5,953 nt of DNA, from contig CASFWS010000070.1 of NCBI GenBank assembly GCA_949298295.1, forward strand, positions 1-5,953, in the 5' to 3' direction. The DNA is from an uncultured Bacillota bacterium (lineage in GTDB: Bacteria; Bacillota_I; Bacilli_A; RFN20; CAG-826). Position numbers and translations under genes: made by a program. A model generated the notes under the pieces. The model saw nothing but the letters and a program-made list of their open reading frames with translations, searched no databases and had not been told where the DNA came from. Positions 1 to 5,953 of the stretch are shown here, one piece after another. Position 1 is the first letter of the stretch. Every line of letters starts with the position of its first letter.

Positions 1-540
1 CAGCTCCTGAGCTTTTTCAATGGAACCCTGCATCCCTTTTTCTCCCGGAGTTCCTTCCGGTGGGCCCTGGAGTCGATGTCTTCGCTGTCGAAGCGGAAGC
101 TCTCGGTCTACCTTTACGAGGGCTATTGGAAGGACGTCGGCACGGTGGCGAGCCTCCATCAGGCCAACATGGACCTCCTCATGAGCGCCGGGACGACGAA
201 CCTCTATACCGTCCAGGGCGACAACCGCATTTACAGCGAGGACGCCCATTCGACCCCGCAATACATCGGGGCCAAGGCCTCGGTAAGCGATTCGCTCATC
301 AACCAAGGGGCCCAAATCCTCGGGAAGGTCCGCCACTCGGTCGTTTCCGGGGATACCCTCGTCGAGGAAGGGGCCACGGTCGTCAACTCCGTTCTCATGA
401 ACGGGGCCGTCATCCGGAAGGGGGCGACCGTCTACGATTCGATCGTCGGGCCCGATACCCTCGTCGACTACAACGAAAAAGTCAACGTCGAGCGCGACGG
501 GATCGCCCTCGTCGTCAACGGAAAGGCGGCCAGACTATGA
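1..540 (+). CDS. glgC: Glucose-1-phosphate adenylyltransferase, catalytic-type subunit GlgC, C-terminal part (5' end outside window)
   Basis: This is the last 179 codons of ADP-glucose pyrophosphorylase, which makes ADP-glucose from ATP and glucose-1-phosphate, the first committed step of bacterial glycogen synthesis in the cytoplasm. The frame is open from base 1. Codons 41-48 read GYWKDVGT, the family signature whose Trp and Asp line the glucose-1-phosphate site; SLHQANMDLL follows at 51-60, as in Bacillus GlgC. Codons from about 85 onward show the isoleucine/valine-rich hexapeptide pattern of the left-handed beta-helix domain (GAKASVSDSLI, GKVRHSVV, GATVVNSVLM, GATVYDSIV). Codons 18-40 align without gaps to the segment before GYWKD in Bacillus, but the usual DFGKDIIP motif is replaced by SFRWALES. 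The ATG at base 76 is internal, with no ribosome site, and is not the start. The TGA stop overlaps the glgD ATG. The family call is secure; full activity is less so, given the changed motif. Confidence 0.93.
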   Translation, partial: QLLSFFNGTLHPFFSRSSFRWALESMSSLSKRKLSVYLYEGYWKDVGTVASLHQANMDLLMSAGTTNLYTVQGDNRIYSEDAHSTPQYIGAKASVSDSLINQGAQILGKVRHSVVSGDTLVEEGATVVNSVLMNGAVIRKGATVYDSIVGPDTLVDYNEKVNVERDGIALVVNGKAARL

Positions 541-1655
541 GCCAGATCATCGGACTTCTCAATTGCCACAATTCCCCTGAGCTCGGGGGACTCACTTCCT
601 CCCGCCCCCTGGCCTCGACTTCCTTCCTTGGGCGCTTTGCCTTCTGCGATTTCGCCCTCAGCAACTTCTGCAACGCCGGGATCGACGCCATCGGGGTCCT
701 TGTCAAGGACCATCAGCGCTCGATGCTCAAGCACATGGGCAATCTCTCGAGCTGGACCAACAACACGAAGATCGGCCGCGAGGTCATCTTCTACAACGAG
801 CGCGGCATCCTGAACCCCGCCTACAACACCGATGTCGCCAACGTCAAGGAAAACGACTGGGTCCTCTACGATTCGCAAGCCTCGACTATCGTGGTGGCCG
901 CTCCCCACGTCGTCGCCAACATCGACCTCCGCCCGATTATCGAGGAGCACCTCGCCCGCGGGGAGGACGCCACCTTCGTCTACAAGCCGATCAAGGACGC
1001 CGACAAGGAATTCATCGGCTCCTACGTCTTCAAGGTCGACAAGGACGGTTACATCCTCGAGACGGCGAAGAACGCCGGGCGGAAGAAGGAAGCCAACGTT
1101 TCCCTCGAGGTCTGGATCATGAAGCGGGACGTCCTCTTCGAGATCCTCCGGGCCCATGAGCGGGTCGACATGTCCTTCGGCTTCCGCGAGACGATGGAGT
1201 ATCTTCTCAAGGCCGGGAAGTTCAAGTTCCGGGCCGTCCCGTGGACCGGCTATGCCCGGCGCTTCGACTCCTTCAAGCATTACATCGACTATTCCTTCGA
1301 GATGCTTAACCCGGAAATCGCCTCTTCCCTCTTCGTCAAGGACCGCCCGATCTACACTTTGACCCACGATACCCCGCCGGCCATCTACGGGGCCAAGGCC
1401 AACGTGAGCGACTCCTTCGTCTCCAATGGCTGCATCGTCGAAGGGACGGTCCGCCACTCGATTATCTGCCGGGACGTCAAGGTCGGGAAGGACGCGGTGG
1501 TGGAAGACTCGATCGTTTTCTCCAACGTCTCGATCGGCGACAAGGCGACGGTCAAGAACTGCGTCATCGACAAATACTCGATCATCACCGCCCGCCACGC
1601 CATCGAGGGCGATGCCAAGACGCCGATTTACCTCAAGCAAGGAGCCATCCTATGA
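537..1655 (+). CDS. glgD: Glucose-1-phosphate adenylyltransferase, GlgD subunit (pyrophosphorylase-like, probably non-catalytic)
   Basis: This 372-aa protein is the GlgD partner that forms a hetero-oligomer with GlgC in Bacillota and affects its activity or regulation. The N-terminal nucleotidyltransferase domain is recognisable (LGRFAFCDFALSNFCNAGID at 31-50), but the GGxGxRL nucleotide-binding loop of GlgC is replaced by SPELGGLTSSRPLAST (13-28). The GDH motif holding the catalytic aspartate is APH (122-124), within APHVVANID, typical of GlgD. The YWKDVGT signature is replaced by GYARRFDSFKHYID (238-251). Residues from about 284 to 350 form a hexapeptide-repeat beta-helix very like that of the preceding GlgC (GAKANVSDSF, GTVRHSII). 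The start is the ATG inside the ATGA overlap with glgC, with a weak AAAGG at 522-526, so translation is probably coupled. Loss of catalytic residues is normal for GlgD; a non-catalytic role is inferred from that loss. Confidence 0.93.
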   Translation: MSQIIGLLNCHNSPELGGLTSSRPLASTSFLGRFAFCDFALSNFCNAGIDAIGVLVKDHQRSMLKHMGNLSSWTNNTKIGREVIFYNERGILNPAYNTDVANVKENDWVLYDSQASTIVVAAPHVVANIDLRPIIEEHLARGEDATFVYKPIKDADKEFIGSYVFKVDKDGYILETAKNAGRKKEANVSLEVWIMKRDVLFEILRAHERVDMSFGFRETMEYLLKAGKFKFRAVPWTGYARRFDSFKHYIDYSFEMLNPEIASSLFVKDRPIYTLTHDTPPAIYGAKANVSDSFVSNGCIVEGTVRHSIICRDVKVGKDAVVEDSIVFSNVSIGDKATVKNCVIDKYSIITARHAIEGDAKTPIYLKQGAIL

Positions 1656-3076
1656 AAATCGCCATGGTCGCCAGCGAGTCCCTCCCCCTTTGCAAGACCG
1701 GAGGGCTCGCCGACGTCGCCTTCTCCCTTAGCAAGGCCCTCGTGAAGGCCGGGGACGAGGTCGTCGTCGTTTTGCCTTTCTACCAGACGATTGCCGACCG
1801 CCACCTGAAGCTTCAAAAGCTCGGGGGCTTCTTCGTCCAGATGTCTTGGCGCCAGCAAGGAGCCGCCGTCTTCTCCTATGAGAACGAGGGGGTGAGGTTT
1901 CTCCTCATCCAGAACGACTACTACTTCTCCCGGGAATCCCTTTACGGTTATAACGACGACGGCGAGCGCTTCGCTTTCTTCTCCCTCGGGGCCCTCGAGG
2001 CCCTGAAAGTCGCCGGCTTCCGGCCCGACGTCATCCACGTCCACGACTGGCAAAGCGCGATGATCCCTTGCCTTCTCAAGAACCGGGAAGATCCCTACTT
2101 CGACCATGCGAAGACGGTCCTTACCATCCATAACCCGGCCTTCAAGGGGATGCTAGACAAGTACTTCCTGAACGATTTCTACGGCTTGAGCGACGTCCTC
2201 TTCGATTTGGGGGCCGTCCGCTTCGAAGGGATGGTCTCGACCCTCAAGTCCGGCATCGTCTTCGCCGACAAGGTGACGACGGTCTCCCCGACCCACCGGG
2301 AAGAGCTGCTTACTCCGGCCTTCTCCCAGGGGCTCGACGGGGTGCTTCGCCTCCGGGAAAAGGATTTCGTCGGGATCCTCAACGGGATTGATACCGAGGA
2401 ATGGAACCCCCGGACCGATGTCTACATTGCCCAGAACTACGGGAAGGGCAAGGATCTCGAGGACGCCAAGCACCTCAACCAAAGCGACCTCCTTTCTTCC
2501 TTCGGGGTCAACTGGATGGGCGGGCCCGTCTATGGCCTCGTCTCCCGCCTTTCCTTCCAGAAGGGAATTGGACTCGCCATCCGCTCGATGCGGCGAGCCT
2601 TGGCCCACGGGGCCAATTTCCTCGTCGTCGGGAGCGGCGAGTACGAGCTCGAGCAGGAACTCGAGGCGCTCCGGCGCGAGTACTCGGGGACGATGGGCAT
2701 CTACATCGGCTACAACAACGCCCTCGCCCACAAGATCTACGCCGGGAGCGACTTCTTCCTCATGCCGAGCCTCTTCGAGCCGTGCGGGATTTCCCAGATG
2801 ATCGCCCAGCGCTACGGCACCCTTCCGATCGTCCGCTACACCGGCGGTCTCTCCGATACCGTCCACGGCTACCGCGACCTCGGCTCTTCGAGGCCTGACG
2901 GGCTGGCTTTCCGCGACTATAATGAGCAAGGCCTCGACTACGCCATCGGCCTCGCGGAGGAAGCTTATTCCAACCAGGGGCTCTATTACGAGATGGCGCG
3001 CTGGGCCATGGGCCTCGACCGCTCGTGGAAGAAATCGGCCGCCCGTTACCGCGACCTCTACCGTTCGATCGCCTAG
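1652..3076 (+). CDS. glgA: Glycogen synthase (ADP-glucose starch synthase), glycosyltransferase family 5
   Basis: GlgA transfers glucose from ADP-glucose to the non-reducing end of alpha-1,4-glucan. The 474-aa length matches the bacterial family (E. coli 477) and the protein looks complete. The N-terminal glucan-binding Rossmann domain carries KTGGLADV at 15-22, HDWQ at 131-134 and a variant HNPAFKG at 160-166 (HNLAYQG or similar is more usual). The C-terminal ADP-glucose-binding domain has SRLSFQKG at 298-305, with Arg299 and Lys304 matching nucleotide-phosphate-binding residues of E. coli GlgA. It then has FEPCGISQ with catalytic-site Glu376, and the second TGGL motif (YTGGLSDTV, 396-404). 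AAGGAG at 1639-1644 lies seven bases before the ATG, which overlaps the glgD stop as ATGA, so the start is well supported. It ends in TAG, 21 bases before leuS. The adjacent glgC and glgD supply its substrate. Confidence 0.96.
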   Translation: MKIAMVASESLPLCKTGGLADVAFSLSKALVKAGDEVVVVLPFYQTIADRHLKLQKLGGFFVQMSWRQQGAAVFSYENEGVRFLLIQNDYYFSRESLYGYNDDGERFAFFSLGALEALKVAGFRPDVIHVHDWQSAMIPCLLKNREDPYFDHAKTVLTIHNPAFKGMLDKYFLNDFYGLSDVLFDLGAVRFEGMVSTLKSGIVFADKVTTVSPTHREELLTPAFSQGLDGVLRLREKDFVGILNGIDTEEWNPRTDVYIAQNYGKGKDLEDAKHLNQSDLLSSFGVNWMGGPVYGLVSRLSFQKGIGLAIRSMRRALAHGANFLVVGSGEYELEQELEALRREYSGTMGIYIGYNNALAHKIYAGSDFFLMPSLFEPCGISQMIAQRYGTLPIVRYTGGLSDTVHGYRDLGSSRPDGLAFRDYNEQGLDYAIGLAEEAYSNQGLYYEMARWAMGLDRSWKKSAARYRDLYRSIA

Positions 3077-3084
3077 GCCCCCGC

Positions 3085-3091
3085 AGGGAGG
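3085..3091 (+). promoter_or_regulatory. Ribosome binding site of leuS
   Basis: AGGGAGG lies six bases before the leuS ATG and fixes that start. The whole glgA-leuS gap is 21 bases, with no room for a promoter, terminator or T-box leader, so leuS is probably translated from the glg transcript. An 8-base palindrome (GCCTAGGC, 3071-3078) spans the glgA stop; it looks coincidental. Confidence 0.8.
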
Positions 3092-3097
3092 TCTTTT

Positions 3098-5506
<2,409 letters not shown>

Positions 5507-5524
5507 GCCTGGCGCTAATCCCTC

Positions 5525-5551
5525 GCGGCCCCCTGCGGGCCGCTTTTCTTT
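5525..5551 (+). terminator. Rho-independent terminator after leuS
   Basis: A perfect 7-bp GC stem, GCGGCCC (5525-5531) with GGGCCGC (5537-5543), encloses a 5-base loop and is followed at once by the T-rich run TTTTCTTT. It begins 18 bases after the leuS stop. It is the only strong intrinsic terminator seen in the window and marks the likely end of the glgCDA-leuS transcript. Confidence 0.9.
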
Positions 5552-5587
5552 GCTGTTCTTAGCCTCCATCCCCAGGAAAAGTGGCGA

Positions 5588-5623
5588 AATTATCATTGAT
5601 ATTTTTTTCAATTCCCATACGGT
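5588..5623 (+). promoter_or_regulatory. Candidate promoter for the lipoprotein gene
   Basis: This is the only clearly AT-rich patch in a GC-rich window, and it sits between a terminator and a gene start, so a promoter is expected. Two readings are possible. TATCAT (5591-5596) matches the -10 consensus at five of six bases but has no good -35. Alternatively TTGATA (5596-5601) is a -35 with a 16-base spacer to a weak -10, TACGGT (5618-5623). I cannot choose between them. Either would give a leader of roughly 60-90 bases. Confidence 0.4.
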
Positions 5624-5635
5624 GAAAGGGGCGGA

Positions 5636-5686
5636 GGGAAAAGATTCCCACGGGAAGTTTCCTTCTTCCACCCGTTTTGGGAGGAA
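5636..5686 (+). promoter_or_regulatory. Leader with alternating GGGAA/TTCCC inverted repeats and a possible Shine-Dalgarno-masking hairpin
   Basis: GGGAA (5636-5640), TTCCC (5645-5649), GGGAA (5652-5656) and TTTCC (5658-5662) alternate, so several pairings compete. The 12-base near-palindrome TTCCCACGGGAA (5645-5656) could be a protein-binding site. TTCCTTCT (5659-5666) can pair over eight positions, two of them G-U, with GGGAGGAA (5679-5686), which includes the ribosome binding site. These pairings are seen by eye; a regulatory role is a guess, because purine/pyrimidine-rich leaders pair easily by chance. Confidence 0.3.
5679..5685 (+). promoter_or_regulatory. Ribosome binding site of the lipoprotein gene
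   Basis: GGGAGGA lies six bases before the ATG at 5692, the same spacing as the leuS site, and supports that start over other frames in the area. Confidence 0.75.
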
Positions 5687-5691
5687 CATTG

Positions 5692-5953
5692 ATGTTCAGG
5701 AAAACGTGGCTTCTCATTTCGCTCGTCCTCTCTTCTTGCTCGCTTCCCGGGGAGATCTCCGACCGTTCTTCTTTGCCGAGCGAAGAGACGGCTTTTGCGT
5801 GGGCTTTCGAGGAAGAAACCTACGTTCCCTCCCTTGATCCCTCGGCCAACCGGATCGGCATCATCGGCGGGACTGAGCGAATCGTGACGACGAACCTCGT
5901 CTTCTATCAAGGCTACGACGACATAAACGACGACGAGCCCTACTTTTACCGCG
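5692..5953 (+). CDS. Putative lipoprotein of unknown function, N-terminal part (3' end outside window)
   Basis: The first 87 codons of a gene that runs off the window. The product starts MFRKTWLLISLVLSSC: a short basic n-region (Arg3, Lys4), a hydrophobic core (6-13) and a lipobox LSSC with Cys16. This is a type II signal peptide, so the mature protein should be lipid-anchored on the outer face of the cytoplasmic membrane. After the cysteine comes a Ser/Pro/Glu-rich linker (17-32), then an acidic stretch with GIIGGTERIVTTNLVFYQGY (63-82) and a run of Asp residues (YDDINDDEP). I recognise no domain. The start is supported by GGGAGGA six bases upstream and by the signal peptide. A terminator separates it from leuS, so it is probably its own transcription unit. 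Codon use resembles its neighbours apart from one ATA codon. Confidence 0.75.
   Translation, partial: MFRKTWLLISLVLSSCSLPGEISDRSSLPSEETAFAWAFEEETYVPSLDPSANRIGIIGGTERIVTTNLVFYQGYDDINDDEPYFYR

Noticed and set aside
60..536. An in-frame 159-codon upstream extension of glgD from a GTG at base 60
   Set aside because: It overlaps glgC in another frame and encodes Arg/Gly/Pro-rich sequence unlike any pyrophosphorylase. GlgD proteins begin near MSQIIGLLN, and the ATGA overlap supports the start at 537.
76..540. A separate small gene starting at the ATG at base 76
   Set aside because: The frame is open from base 1 and aligns gap-free with GlgC upstream of this ATG, and there is no ribosome site, so it is an internal methionine.
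265..1570. Possible repeat: similar stretches in glgC (about 265-440) and glgD (about 1388-1570)
   Set aside because: The likeness comes from both genes encoding paralogous beta-helix domains with the same codon bias, not from a recent duplication or mobile repeat.
468..1640. A 390-codon open frame on the minus strand across glgD
   Set aside because: Same codon-bias effect: it is in antisense register with glgD, which lacks TTA, CTA and TCA codons until its final CTA. Its composition is unlike a real protein.
3077..3097. A T-box, riboswitch or attenuator before leuS
   Set aside because: The gap is only 21 bases, too short for any such element, and shows no terminator hairpin.
5550..5837. 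A 95-codon + strand frame starting in the leuS-lipoprotein gap
   Set aside because: It starts at TTG within the terminator tail, has no ribosome site and overlaps the better supported lipoprotein gene in another frame.
5608..5910. A 100-codon minus-strand frame opposite the lipoprotein start
   Set aside because: No ribosome site and a highly charged, domain-free product; it conflicts with the signal-peptide-bearing gene on the + strand.

Overview
This window is an ordinary-looking bacterial housekeeping segment. It carries a tightly packed glycogen-synthesis run (3' part of glgC, then glgD, then glgA), followed closely by leuS (leucyl-tRNA synthetase). After leuS come a strong intrinsic terminator and the start of a separately transcribed lipoprotein gene. 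All genes are on the + strand. The glgC-glgD pairing and a leucyl-tRNA synthetase that closely resembles the Bacillus type, in sequence and in length (802 aa), point to Bacillota, perhaps a GC-rich Bacilli or Erysipelotrichia-like lineage. I cannot name a genus. TGA ends glgC, glgD and leuS, and Trp is written TGG, so the standard code applies and a UGA-Trp mollicute is excluded. Coding DNA is GC-rich with strong preference for C or G in the third position. TTA, CTA and TCA codons are almost absent, which produces very long but meaningless open frames on the opposite strand.

Layout: 1-540 holds the last 179 codons of glgC. 537-1655 is glgD and 1652-3076 is glgA; each junction is a 4-base ATGA overlap, implying translational coupling. 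A 21-base gap carries only a strong ribosome binding site, then leuS runs 3098-5506. The only intrinsic terminator I see is at 5525-5551, so the simplest reading is one glgCDA-leuS transcript whose promoter lies upstream of the window. The 185-base gap after leuS contains the terminator, an AT-rich promoter-like patch and a purine/pyrimidine-rich leader. A lipoprotein precursor of unknown function starts at 5692 and is cut off by the window end.

How the genes work together: GlgC with GlgD makes ADP-glucose from glucose-1-phosphate and ATP, and GlgA adds that glucose to growing alpha-1,4-glucan. LeuS charges tRNA-Leu and has no biochemical link to glycogen, so its place in the operon is the main organisational oddity. 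Other points worth a look are a divergent glucose-1-phosphate-site motif in GlgC, a proline-to-valine change in the LeuS editing-site motif, and a possible structure that hides the lipoprotein ribosome binding site. I found no undescribed defence, mobile or RNA-guided system here.
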